Origin: Chloroflexota bacterium
Lineage (GTDB): Bacteria > Chloroflexota > Dehalococcoidia > Lucifugimonadales > CATQGZ01
Direction: 5' to 3'
NCBI GenBank assembly: GCA_027624995.1
Contig: JAQBTI010000053.1
Span: 1-10,902 of the forward strand
Length of the DNA: 10,902 bases
In this document: one piece after another, positions 1 through 6,156 of the stretch
Layout: the number at the start of each line of letters is the position of its first letter
Numbering within the stretch: position 1 is the first letter of the stretch
Notes under the pieces: model-generated
Seen by the model: only the letters and a program-made list of their open reading frames with translations
What the model was told of the DNA's origin: nothing
The model's database searches: none
Made by a program: the position numbers and the translations under genes

Positions 1-130
1 CGGCGTTCGACTCCATCTGTGCGTCGCCTTCTCCGATGGTCTGGTTGTCGCCCACGTGGACGAGCGAGAGCGTTATGCACCCGGTCAGGAGCGGCAGGGC
101 GAGTAATAGAGCGATGAGTCTGATCTTCAT
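1..130 (-). CDS. Small lipoprotein, 3' end outside window
   Basis: Only the first 43 residues are visible. Residues 1-17 form a compact lipoprotein signal (MKIRLIALLLALPLLTG) followed by the cysteine at 18. LLTGC is a good lipobox (L at -4, L at -3, T at -2, G at -1). The visible mature part, CITLSLVHVGDNQTIGEGDA and on, gives no family. The ATG overlaps the stop of the HEXXH lipoprotein gene by four bases and uses GAAGGGA as ribosome site, so it should be coupled to that gene. In a phage lysis region this could be an outer-membrane spanin-like lipoprotein, but the remainder is needed to judge length and proline content. Confidence 0.7.
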   Translation of the reverse strand, partial: MKIRLIALLLALPLLTGCITLSLVHVGDNQTIGEGDAQMESNA

Positions 131-837
131 AGTGTCCCTTCGTTGGCAGCCTTCCAGCCGCAGCCTTCAATCTCCCAGTCGTTTTTGTCGTCGCGGGGAT
201 CGAGGAAATTGGCCGGCCCCCGGAAGACCATCGGCCATCGGATGCCGGGGATGATGTCACGCTTGACGTTGTACATCTTCCCTCCGATGGTCACATAATC
301 AGGATGCCCGGTGGGGTGTGCGTTGACCTCTGCCGGGTTGTCGGCCCACCTTGCAATCGTGGCGTGCGCCTCTTCGTGGATGATGACGGAGCTCGTTGGT
401 TTAGGTCCCGCGTAGAGCCTGGTGGATGCGGTGCCGCCAAAGTCGGTTGAGTCCCAACCGTGGATGCACGCGCCTACCGCGCCCTGACAGTTGCACCCCC
501 AGTACCCAAACTCCCCATTACCATTACTGGCCGGATCGGGAGGGCAGTAGAGCACGTTCCACGACTTCTGGCCCACTAGCGCCGGGTCTTTGCCGACCCG
601 CTTGTATTGGGTATCCGCCGCGCCGATGTGCTCGTTTTTCATGTCGCGAAGGAACTGGCTGGCCTGGGTGTACCCGCCGCTCTGCCCGCCGCCGGAGGAG
701 CTGCACCCGCTCATGGCGAGCAGGGCGATTGACCCCATCAGAACGATGAGCCACGTCACCAGCCATCGGCAGAACCCGACTTCGTTTTCTACCGTCGCCA
801 GTCCCGGCTCACGATCATTCAGACTTGCGACTTTCAT
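127..837 (-). CDS. Lipoprotein-like protein with HEXXH zinc-peptidase motif
   Basis: 236 residues. The ATG at 837 has an AAAGG ribosome site; upstream in-frame codons only cover the neighbouring gene. Residues 1-24 are polar, about 25-43 are hydrophobic (WLVTWLIVLMGSIALLAM), and a lipobox-like AMSGC puts the lipidation cysteine at 45. The -3 residue is Met, an acceptable but not ideal lipobox. A Ser/Gly linker follows. Residues 154-158 are HEEAH within VIIHEEAHATIARW, the HEXXH pattern of zinc metallopeptidases. Histidines H174 and H178 (HPTGHPDY) are candidates for a third ligand. Cysteines 98, 115, 117, 124 and 226 could form disulfides outside the cytoplasm. It may cut peptidoglycan peptides or envelope proteins, but the family is not recognised. 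Its stop overlaps the next start (ATGA). Confidence 0.68.
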   Translation of the reverse strand: MKVASLNDREPGLATVENEVGFCRWLVTWLIVLMGSIALLAMSGCSSSGGGQSGGYTQASQFLRDMKNEHIGAADTQYKRVGKDPALVGQKSWNVLYCPPDPASNGNGEFGYWGCNCQGAVGACIHGWDSTDFGGTASTRLYAGPKPTSSVIIHEEAHATIARWADNPAEVNAHPTGHPDYVTIGGKMYNVKRDIIPGIRWPMVFRGPANFLDPRDDKNDWEIEGCGWKAANEGTL

Positions 838-850
838 CTCGTGCCTTTCT
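834..850 (-). repeat. 17-bp duplicated translation-start element, copy B
   Basis: Identical to the 17 bases at 1082-1098. It includes the ribosome site (AAAGG) and ATGA start of the lipoprotein gene. It also covers the last bases of the upstream 78-aa gene, whose stop TAG is at 849-851. Confidence 0.9.
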
Positions 851-1085
851 ACCGGGTTTGTCCCAGCGTTTTGATCCAGAACATCGGGCCTACAATCCAT
901 CGGGGCAGGTGCAGCACCATCCACATGGGGAGCGTTGGGCCGCAGATCGCGTCGTAGACTTCCTTGCCCTGTTCGTCAAACCGAATAAAGGTTCCGGGAT
1001 TCGACACCGTCGTGACGCTTTCCGGGTTGGGCTTGGAATCCGGCGTGAATAGGCAGTGTGTCGCCGTGCTGGTAGTAATGGTCAT
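849..1085 (-). CDS. Hypothetical 78-aa protein with hydrophobic C-terminus
   Basis: Not recognised. The ATG at 1085 is preferred over one at 1160 because it has an AGAAAGG ribosome site and avoids overlap with the upstream gene. The first half (about 1-45) is polar, Thr/Ser/Pro-rich. The second half (about 49-73) is hydrophobic and tryptophan-rich (LPMWMVLHLPRWIVGPMFWI), which could insert in or lie on a membrane. There is no N-terminal signal peptide. It lies between the XhlA-like and HEXXH lipoprotein genes, suggesting a role at the envelope during lysis; a pinholin- or accessory-like role would be speculation. Confidence 0.58.
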   Translation of the reverse strand: MTITTSTATHCLFTPDSKPNPESVTTVSNPGTFIRFDEQGKEVYDAICGPTLPMWMVLHLPRWIVGPMFWIKTLGQTR

Positions 1086-1098
1086 CTCGTGCCTTTCT
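1082..1098 (-). repeat. 17-bp duplicated translation-start element, copy A
   Basis: TCATCTCGTGCCTTTCT on the plus strand. On the mRNA strand it reads AGAAAGGCACGAG followed by the ATGA start of the 78-aa gene. The same 17 bases occur at 834-850, in front of the lipoprotein gene. It holds the AAAGG ribosome site of both genes. Confidence 0.9.
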
Positions 1099-1113
1099 CG
1101 CCCTATGGGGCGG

Positions 1114-1383
1114 TTAAAGAAGTCCCACAAGTCTTGCCATGATGGCACCAATACCACCAAGCATAATCGACACCAAACATGCGCCCACTCCCTTTATCAT
1201 CTTCTCCAGCGCGATAAATTTGACTGCTGCAACTGCGGCCTGCGTGTGAAGCTCTGCCATCTTTGAGGATACACCATTGTCGAAATGCTTTTCTAGAGCG
1301 TCCAGCCTTGTGTCTATTTGGTCCATGAGCAAATTGCAGAACGCTGGAAACCCCAGCTCCTTGTTTTTTTGTTCGTCTGTCAT
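1114..1383 (-). CDS. XhlA-like coiled-coil membrane protein (possible holin or lysis accessory)
   Basis: 89 residues with a helical, charged N-terminal two thirds (about 1-62, including IDTRLDALEKHFDNGVSSKM) and one hydrophobic C-terminal segment (about 63-85, IKGVGACLVSIMLGGIGAIM). This layout, short coiled coil followed by one C-terminal membrane helix at about 70-90 residues, is that of XhlA-type haemolysin/lysis proteins and some class III-like holins. There is no cleavable signal. The start directly follows the LamG stop (TAAATG), with an AAGGA ribosome site about 10 bases away. The gene is the first of the envelope-directed group downstream. The XhlA link is by architecture only; a membrane-anchored accessory protein is also possible. 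Confidence 0.6.
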   Translation of the reverse strand: MTDEQKNKELGFPAFCNLLMDQIDTRLDALEKHFDNGVSSKMAELHTQAAVAAVKFIALEKMIKGVGACLVSIMLGGIGAIMARLVGLL

Positions 1384-2175
1384 TTAATGCCCGTCCTTGT
1401 TTTCCGCATCATACACCGATTGAATGAAAGCCTCGGTTTTCTCGGCATCGTAAAGCCGGATCTTGTCGACTGCTCCGTGAAACTTCCATTTGTCAGATGT
1501 TGGGTCAGATACCGAAGTTCCTGCGAATTGCAGCAAAATGTCGCTTCCCTGCCCTGGAGAATAACCTGCCGTCGCGGACGTTGGACCGTCCGTCACGCCA
1601 TTGATGTACGTTTCGACTTCCCATGTGGCGCCATTATGCCGCGAAGTCCATGCGATGTGATACCACGCATCATCGGTTGCGGTAAAACCAACGAGTTGAT
1701 CAGACCATGATCCCTGACCGTTGGTTATTCCGAATACTCTCCCGGCAACTGTATGCGTTGTCTTTGTTGACCCACCTCCCTGCCATTCTTTCCTCGAACC
1801 AAGCGTCCCGAATTGATTCAACGCAGAGGAACTAGATCCGTTTGAGTCCAGTGCAGATACATCCGGACGTACCCACATCATGATCGTGTAGGTCTGCCCG
1901 AGGTCGGTTTGCAAAGTCGCCTGCACATAATTTGCGTTTGAGGTTCCAACGTCCCAGCCTTCGGAGGTCGTGGTCGTGGTGCCATAGACGATGACATTAT
2001 TTGTTCCAACAAGGTCGTTCGTACCGCCACCATTGCCTGGGTCCCAGAAGTGTTTCAGGTCAACATAGTATTCTTCTGCCCAGCCGGTATGCACGCGGCC
2101 AGTTCTGCCGACCAACCCCCAGCCAAAGGCGGTGGCTGCGGTGAGCAGAACACACATGACCAGCCAACGGCACAT
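1384..2175 (-). CDS. LamG/concanavalin-like lectin domain protein with signal peptide
   Basis: Predicted exported carbohydrate- or surface-binding protein of 263 residues. The start at 2175 is chosen because TGATG couples it to the upstream gene and because it yields a signal peptide (MCRWLVMCVLLTAATAFGWG, about 1-20). A longer reading to 2379 would add a low-quality extension covering the upstream gene. Residues about 85-260 carry LamG/jelly-roll hallmarks: TIMMWVRP (97-104), AWYHIAWT (170-177), VETYINGV (187-194) and the closing signature FHGAVDKIRLYDAEKTEAF (232-250). LamG-type domains occur in adhesins and in some phage receptor-binding proteins. The signal peptide suggests secretion rather than ordinary virion assembly. 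No enzymatic motif is visible, so a binding role is most likely. Confidence 0.75.
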   Translation of the reverse strand: MCRWLVMCVLLTAATAFGWGLVGRTGRVHTGWAEEYYVDLKHFWDPGNGGGTNDLVGTNNVIVYGTTTTTSEGWDVGTSNANYVQATLQTDLGQTYTIMMWVRPDVSALDSNGSSSSALNQFGTLGSRKEWQGGGSTKTTHTVAGRVFGITNGQGSWSDQLVGFTATDDAWYHIAWTSRHNGATWEVETYINGVTDGPTSATAGYSPGQGSDILLQFAGTSVSDPTSDKWKFHGAVDKIRLYDAEKTEAFIQSVYDAENKDGH

Positions 2176-2444
2176 CAGTTGACCTCGATCTCGGTAATCG
2201 CCTGCTGCTGGCGGATCTCCCATTCCCGGACCCGCTTGCGGATCTGGTAGGTCAGGAGCTCCTTGGCAACCCGGTCGAACCGTTGCGGTAGATTCTCCGA
2301 GACCTCCTCCATAATAGGATCTCCATTCGCGTCGACTTGTCCTGAGTCCTGCATCAGTGGCGGCATGGCGGTAATCCACGCTGTGACGCGAGCCACAAAT
2401 GCGTCAGGTACTGTAAGAGGAATATTGCGAGTCAAGTTAGCCAT
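2175..2444 (-). CDS. Hypothetical protein (89 aa)
   Basis: Not recognised. It is 89 residues with no signal or membrane segment. A short beta-like start (NLTRNIPLTVPDAFVARVTAW) is followed by an acidic linker and a long charged helix (about 56-85, RVAKELLTYQIRKRVREWEI). Its AAAGGAGA ribosome site directly follows the stop of the large fibre-like gene, and its own stop overlaps the next start by one base (TGATG). It is therefore firmly within the fibre/adhesin transcription unit. A small assembly partner or chaperone of the fibre-like proteins is one possibility. Confidence 0.68.
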   Translation of the reverse strand: MANLTRNIPLTVPDAFVARVTAWITAMPPLMQDSGQVDANGDPIMEEVSENLPQRFDRVAKELLTYQIRKRVREWEIRQQQAITEIEVN

Positions 2445-2456
2445 CGTCGTTCTCCT

Positions 2457-4145
2457 TTAGGGGGGTGTCGTCTGGGTCCACGTGCCGGCCTTCCCGACCA
2501 CGACCCAGTTGGTTGAGTTCTCTCCTACAAGCGTTATCGTGTCCCCGGCCCCACCCGCAGAGACAACTCCTTCGTCCGCCGCGCCCTGAACTCCGTCCAT
2601 CGTGACGTAATCAGAACCATCTATTTCAAGTTTCAGCACGTAGATCCCGATGCTCTGGATCGTAATGACGTCCCCTGCCGCAACTGATCCGAGGGTCTGC
2701 GTTTTGGTGTTGGAGGAGACGAATACAACTGAACCGTCCAGTTCGTTCCCGGACCAGGTATCGTTGATAGCCGTGCTCGCTGTTGGCACATTGCCTTTAA
2801 TCGTTCCGGTTACCGTCAGGTCCGCCGCTGGCGATCCCGACGACGTTTGGTCCAACGTCATCAGCACTGTGGTATAATCATCCCGCCAGATAAAGCTATC
2901 AGCAGAATTCCTAGCGTTGTCGATCTGGAAGATGACGTCATTGTCAGAACTCAGCGCGTTGCCACCTGTGTCCCACTCCCCAGAGAGAGCCACCGTGCCG
3001 TCCGATTTGACGAATGCCAAGCTGTCCAGCGTGTCCAGCGTAGTAGCATCACCCGCCGTAATGTCGTCCGCAACCTCGTTGTCCGCCCACGGGTTCGCCG
3101 TGTTGACCAGGTTCTCAGCGATAGTCCCATCCGCGATGTCCGTCAGGGTCGCCTCAAGCGGTTGGTACGCGACCGAACTCGCCGCCGTCAGCCTGCCGTC
3201 CGCATCCACCGTAATAGTCGCCCCTGTGTAACTCGCCGCGCTCACCGCCGTCGCCGCCAGTTCCGCCGCGCCGACCGTTCCGTCCGTGATGTTGCTGCTA
3301 TTAACCGAGTTCGCCTCAAGCTCGCTCGTGTCTATCGTGTTGTCCGTGATGTTGTCCCCGGCAATTCCCGTCCCTACCTTGCTCCCGGTCAGAGACCCGT
3401 CCGCCAAGTCGTCAAGGTCCGCGTCGTATGCCTGCACCGTCACCCCAATGTCCGTATCCAGCACCGCGTCCGTGTCCGTGCTCGCCGTATTGATCTCGGC
3501 CAGCGTGTCCCATTCGGTGTCGCGAGTAATCGTTGCCGGAATCGACCCAGCTATCAGGTTGGTCAGGTTCGCGCCATTCCCCACAAACCCCTGAGAGGAG
3601 GTGTTGGTCGCCCCTCCGGTGAAGGCCCCTCCAGCCGCCGGAACATAGATAGTAGACGCTGCCGCTATGGTCAGGTAGTCGGCTGCCGTCACGGCGGCGG
3701 GGAAAGTGAAGCTGCCGTCCGCATCGTCGTAGATGGAGTCCGTGACGTGGATCTTTCCGCGAGCGATGTCAGTCGCATCACCAGAGGTTGAGTCGGTTGC
3801 CCGGAGGGATGCTTGGTACACATTGTTGGGAGGGACGTTGGTGTGGTCGATGGAGAAGGTGATGTTCGTGGTCGTCACCGTGATGTTGGCATTCGACACC
3901 ACCACGTAGGCCACCTGCCCCGTGAAATTCTGGAGGGCAATCTTGAACTGCCACGTATGGTTCGTGATGACCCTGGACAGACCGAAGGACACGGCCTGAT
4001 CGTCGTACCCGGCCCAGTCCCAGTCGAACTGGGCGAAGTTGTGCCCGTTCGTATCGCCAATGGTGATGGCTGTGGTGTTGGTGTTGACCAACCCCAAAGA
4101 GGCAGAGGCCCACATCAGGGCCGTTAGAAAAACCACGATCCTCAT
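2457..4145 (-). CDS. Tail-fibre-like repeat protein with N-terminal signal peptide
   Basis: 562 residues. Residues 1-18 (MRIVVFLTALMWASASLG) form a typical Sec signal peptide with an Ala/Ser/Gly cleavage region. Residues about 20-135 are an Asn/Thr-rich beta domain. Residues about 205-400 contain low-complexity Asp/Thr/Ala/Gly repeats of the kind common in phage fibre shafts (for example DADLDDLADGSLTGSKVG, then DNTIDTSELEANSVNSSNIT). Residues about 405-562 form a C-terminal beta region ending GENSTNWVVVGKAGTW. A role in attachment to a cell surface or glycan is inferred from this fibre-like make-up. An AGGAGAGG ribosome site precedes the ATG. The signal peptide is the oddity: standard tail fibres are assembled in the cytoplasm. 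If export is real, the protein may act on the host surface or periplasm, or in a non-standard virion. No catalytic (pectin-lyase or peptidase) motif was identified. Confidence 0.72.
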   Translation of the reverse strand: MRIVVFLTALMWASASLGLVNTNTTAITIGDTNGHNFAQFDWDWAGYDDQAVSFGLSRVITNHTWQFKIALQNFTGQVAYVVVSNANITVTTTNITFSIDHTNVPPNNVYQASLRATDSTSGDATDIARGKIHVTDSIYDDADGSFTFPAAVTAADYLTIAAASTIYVPAAGGAFTGGATNTSSQGFVGNGANLTNLIAGSIPATITRDTEWDTLAEINTASTDTDAVLDTDIGVTVQAYDADLDDLADGSLTGSKVGTGIAGDNITDNTIDTSELEANSVNSSNITDGTVGAAELAATAVSAASYTGATITVDADGRLTAASSVAYQPLEATLTDIADGTIAENLVNTANPWADNEVADDITAGDATTLDTLDSLAFVKSDGTVALSGEWDTGGNALSSDNDVIFQIDNARNSADSFIWRDDYTTVLMTLDQTSSGSPAADLTVTGTIKGNVPTASTAINDTWSGNELDGSVVFVSSNTKTQTLGSVAAGDVITIQSIGIYVLKLEIDGSDYVTMDGVQGAADEGVVSAGGAGDTITLVGENSTNWVVVGKAGTWTQTTPP

Positions 4146-4167
4146 GAGGGCCTCTCCTGTTTGATTC

Positions 4168-4506
4168 TTAGCTTAGTGCGACTCTGATATTGCCGGTCCA
4201 CGCCGCACCCACTACTGCGGTGATGACACTGCCCTTCGGGGCATAGAAGTGTGTGTACTCCCCAGCTCCAGAGTTGTCAGCGCCCGCCGTGGTCTGCATC
4301 CTGCGAACCGGGTTGAACGCTCCGTCCGCAGGGGATGCCTTGGTGTAGATCACCTGGGTCACCCCATTGCAGACGATGTTGATCGTAAGGGTCGGGGTGC
4401 CGGAGGTGTGGTCTATCAACACCCCCTGAACCTCGCCATGGACCTTCATTGACGTTTGCGTCTCCGCAACCGCCGTCGCGAAGGTGAAGTCAACCACGTT
4501 TTCCAT
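4168..4506 (-). CDS. Small beta-rich virion-like protein (112 aa)
   Basis: Not assigned to a named family. The 112 residues are predicted mainly beta-strand (TLTINIVCNGVTQVIYTK at about 39-56, then HFYAPKGSVITAVVGAAW at about 85-102), ending TGNIRVALS. No signal peptide or membrane segment is seen. The glycine-turn pattern and ending recall small beta-sandwich accessory proteins found among phage fibre genes. Its AAGGAG ribosome site overlaps the stop region of the upstream membrane-anchored fibre-like gene (TAAGGAG), so the two are probably translated from one message. It may be a fibre partner or chaperone; this is inferred from position. Confidence 0.65.
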   Translation of the reverse strand: MENVVDFTFATAVAETQTSMKVHGEVQGVLIDHTSGTPTLTINIVCNGVTQVIYTKASPADGAFNPVRRMQTTAGADNSGAGEYTHFYAPKGSVITAVVGAAWTGNIRVALS

Positions 4507-4515
4507 GATGACTCC

Positions 4516-5313
4516 TTACGGGGCGGCGCTATCGACCTCGAACCAACTCGTGCCGTTGCAGGCGAGAATCCATCCCCCGCCCTTGGTCGCGACGGTCTCG
4601 TCGCCTTCCGTATTCAGGAAGATGTCCTGAGACCCGCCCGCTTCCGCGTCCTCCAGCACGACGCTGTTTGCCGTCACAAGAGACGTGATGTAAAGAATCT
4701 GTCCCGCAATTCCGTTGGCGAACCCGCCGATGGTGACGGTCGCGGCAGTCGCGTCAACAAAGATCACATTGACGCCAGCGACGTCAACGTTGTCGGTCGG
4801 TCCCGCCGTGGTGAACGATGCCGTGTGGCCCATCGACAACCGGGCCGCAGTAATCAACGTCCCGGCACTAGACACCGTCATGACGTCCGTCCCGCCAATG
4901 GCGACGTGGAAGGCGTTGGATGTGGCGTCGATGTAGAGATCCAGCTGATCGGTAGTGTCGTCCTCTTGGTCGGCTGAAAGCTCGATGATGGCGTCGTTGC
5001 CCTCTCCGGCTACTCCGCGCCACACTATGTTCGATGCAGCCAGTACAGTCCCCGCAGAAAGCGCGAGGATGCCCGTCAGGGCCACAAGGAGGGACAACCC
5101 ACCCTTGCGTTCCTTCTTGGCCCGCCCGGCCTTTACAGCGGCGTAGATGGCGGCCTTGTCCACTCCCCGCATCGGGGGCTCGGACTTGTCGATAGCCGCT
5201 TTGGCCACCTCTTCGGCCTCGAAGCGGGATGATTGAGATCCCATATCTCCGAACATACGCATACATGCCTCCAGTCGGGTTACTCTCTTCTCGATGTTGT
5301 TATCGGTAGCCAT
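4516..5313 (-). CDS. Membrane-anchored fibre-like beta protein
   Basis: 265 residues in three parts. Residues 1-70 form a charged, helical N-terminus ending in a strongly basic stretch (KAGRAKKERK). Residues about 72-93 form a hydrophobic segment (LSLLVALTGILALSAGTVLA). Residues about 94-265 form a Thr/Val/Ala/Gly-rich beta region that ends in GGGWILACNGTSWFEVDS. The positive-inside rule suggests a cytoplasmic N-terminus and an exported C-terminus; LAAS after the segment could be a signal-peptidase site. The C-terminal pattern (aGQilyI, then dGtsWfeV) is one often seen at the ends of phage fibre-type proteins, and a related end occurs in the 562-aa protein downstream. A strong Shine-Dalgarno precedes the start. 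A membrane anchor in a fibre-like protein is unusual. An alternative is a host-surface protein made during infection. Confidence 0.65.
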   Translation of the reverse strand: MATDNNIEKRVTRLEACMRMFGDMGSQSSRFEAEEVAKAAIDKSEPPMRGVDKAAIYAAVKAGRAKKERKGGLSLLVALTGILALSAGTVLAASNIVWRGVAGEGNDAIIELSADQEDDTTDQLDLYIDATSNAFHVAIGGTDVMTVSSAGTLITAARLSMGHTASFTTAGPTDNVDVAGVNVIFVDATAATVTIGGFANGIAGQILYITSLVTANSVVLEDAEAGGSQDIFLNTEGDETVATKGGGWILACNGTSWFEVDSAAP

Positions 5314-5400
5314 TTTTGGCCTCCTTTTTCAGGGTGTTATAATCGGAGTGGAAAACGTCATTGAACTCTTTAACGATAGGGTTCTCGCCACCTCCCTTCT
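5314..5400 (-). promoter_or_regulatory. 87-base intergenic region with strong ribosome site and possible weak promoter
   Basis: This is the longest gap in the window. Next to the following start lies a near-perfect Shine-Dalgarno sequence, AAAAAGGAGG (5329-5320), four bases plus CCAA-type spacer from the ATG at 5313. A TATAAC hexamer on the minus strand (5341-5336) resembles a bacterial -10 box, but the sequence 17-18 bases upstream (TTCAAT) is only a poor -35 match. A 20-codon GTG-started frame exists but has no sensible ribosome-site spacing, so it is not called. Confidence 0.4.
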
Positions 5401-5745
5401 TCATCCTTCCCACCGAGGGTCGCCAGTCCAGCTCTTCGGCTTATATCTCTGATAGATCCTCCCCCGCTTTTTCTCTTCTCTCTTGTTTCCAACGGCAGTA
5501 CGCGTTTCAAAATTGTCAGCTTGGGACTTTCCCCTCTTGGCGTCAAATATCAGCTGATTAGAATGAACGATTTGTTCAGCCTTTCTCCTCGCCGAGTCTT
5601 TTCTCGTTTTTGCGTCTTGTGCCGATTTTCTGCGCACCGAAGCTTCCATTTGCTTCCTTGTTTCGGCTTGCTTCTCTTTGTACCACAAAGGTACAGTCGG
5701 CATCTCGCCTGCGGCATCCAATCTCTTGATTCCGTTGCTTGGCAT
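5401..5745 (-). CDS. Hypothetical highly basic protein (114 aa)
   Basis: Not recognised. The 114 residues are very rich in K and R, with a helical, Ala/Lys/Arg/Glu-rich middle (about 22-60) and a basic C-terminus (EEKKRGRIYQRYKPKSWTGD). No signal or membrane segment is present. Such composition would suit binding nucleic acid or an acidic partner, but no DNA-binding fold is recognisable. It starts 4 bases after the upstream stop, with GGCGGAG as ribosome site. The base composition is visibly more A/T-rich than the flanking head genes, suggesting a separately acquired (moron-like) gene. It may also be a minor virion protein. Confidence 0.62.
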   Translation of the reverse strand: MPSNGIKRLDAAGEMPTVPLWYKEKQAETRKQMEASVRRKSAQDAKTRKDSARRKAEQIVHSNQLIFDAKRGKSQADNFETRTAVGNKREEKKRGRIYQRYKPKSWTGDPRWEG

Positions 5746-5749
5746 AGCG

Positions 5750-6130
5750 TTACTCCGCCGCGACGTCGAGCGTCGATGTGTTGAGGATTGCCTTCAGGGA
5801 AATGGTTCTCGATGCTTCCCCAGCCGTGGTTGTGTCAATGAGAGACGAACGGGTGACCGTGATGTTGTCCGGCCTGTCTGCGGTAGCCATGCCGTTGTAG
5901 TCCGTCCAGATCATGTTCACCAACTCGTAGACGACCTTGCGCCACGAACTGGTTCCCCCCGTCTTCGCGCCCTCTGCCGCCGTCAAATTGGGTAGGTCCG
6001 CCCCTGCCTCAATCTCAATCAGTAGATATTTCTTGAGGGCAACAGCTCCGGCGATGGCTCCAGTCCCGTCAGCGTCGAGCTGAAGATACGTCGTCATGTA
6101 GGTTACTGGATTGTCATCAGTAAAAGCCAT
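5750..6130 (-). CDS. Hypothetical virion-region protein (126 aa)
   Basis: Not recognised. It is 126 residues and soluble, with an N-terminal half of mixed beta/helix (TYLQLDADGTGAIAGAVALKKYLLIEIEAG, about 14-43), a central helix (SSWRKVVYELVNMIWTDYNGMA, about 61-82) and a Thr/Ser-rich beta C-terminus. No signal peptide or membrane segment is seen. A clear AAAGGAG ribosome site precedes the ATG. It is the first gene after the capsid gene, where phages often carry head-completion or connector proteins. That role is possible but not shown by any motif. Confidence 0.7.
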   Translation of the reverse strand: MAFTDDNPVTYMTTYLQLDADGTGAIAGAVALKKYLLIEIEAGADLPNLTAAEGAKTGGTSSWRKVVYELVNMIWTDYNGMATADRPDNITVTRSSLIDTTTAGEASRTISLKAILNTSTLDVAAE

Positions 6131-6156
6131 AGCTTAGTCTCCTTTCTGTCTGGTCA

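Noticed and set aside
838..924. Upstream extension of the HEXXH lipoprotein to a start at 924
   Set aside because: It overlaps the 78-aa gene and the ATG at 837 has a proper AAAGG ribosome site.
1086..1160. Upstream extension of the 78-aa gene to a start at 1160
   Set aside because: It overlaps the end of the XhlA-like gene and lacks the clear ribosome site present before 1085.
2176..2379. Upstream extension of the LamG gene to a start at 2379
   Set aside because: It would fully overlap the 89-aa gene in another frame and place the signal peptide internally; the TGATG start at 2175 is better.
2847..3791. Long plus-strand open frame (314 codons) opposite the fibre-like gene
   Set aside because: Extremely Arg/Val-rich product with no motif or ribosome site, a mirror of the Asp/Thr-rich repeats on the minus strand.
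5338..5400. 20-codon GTG-started reading frame in the 87-base gap
   Set aside because: The possible ribosome site abuts the start with almost no spacing and the peptide has no recognisable feature.
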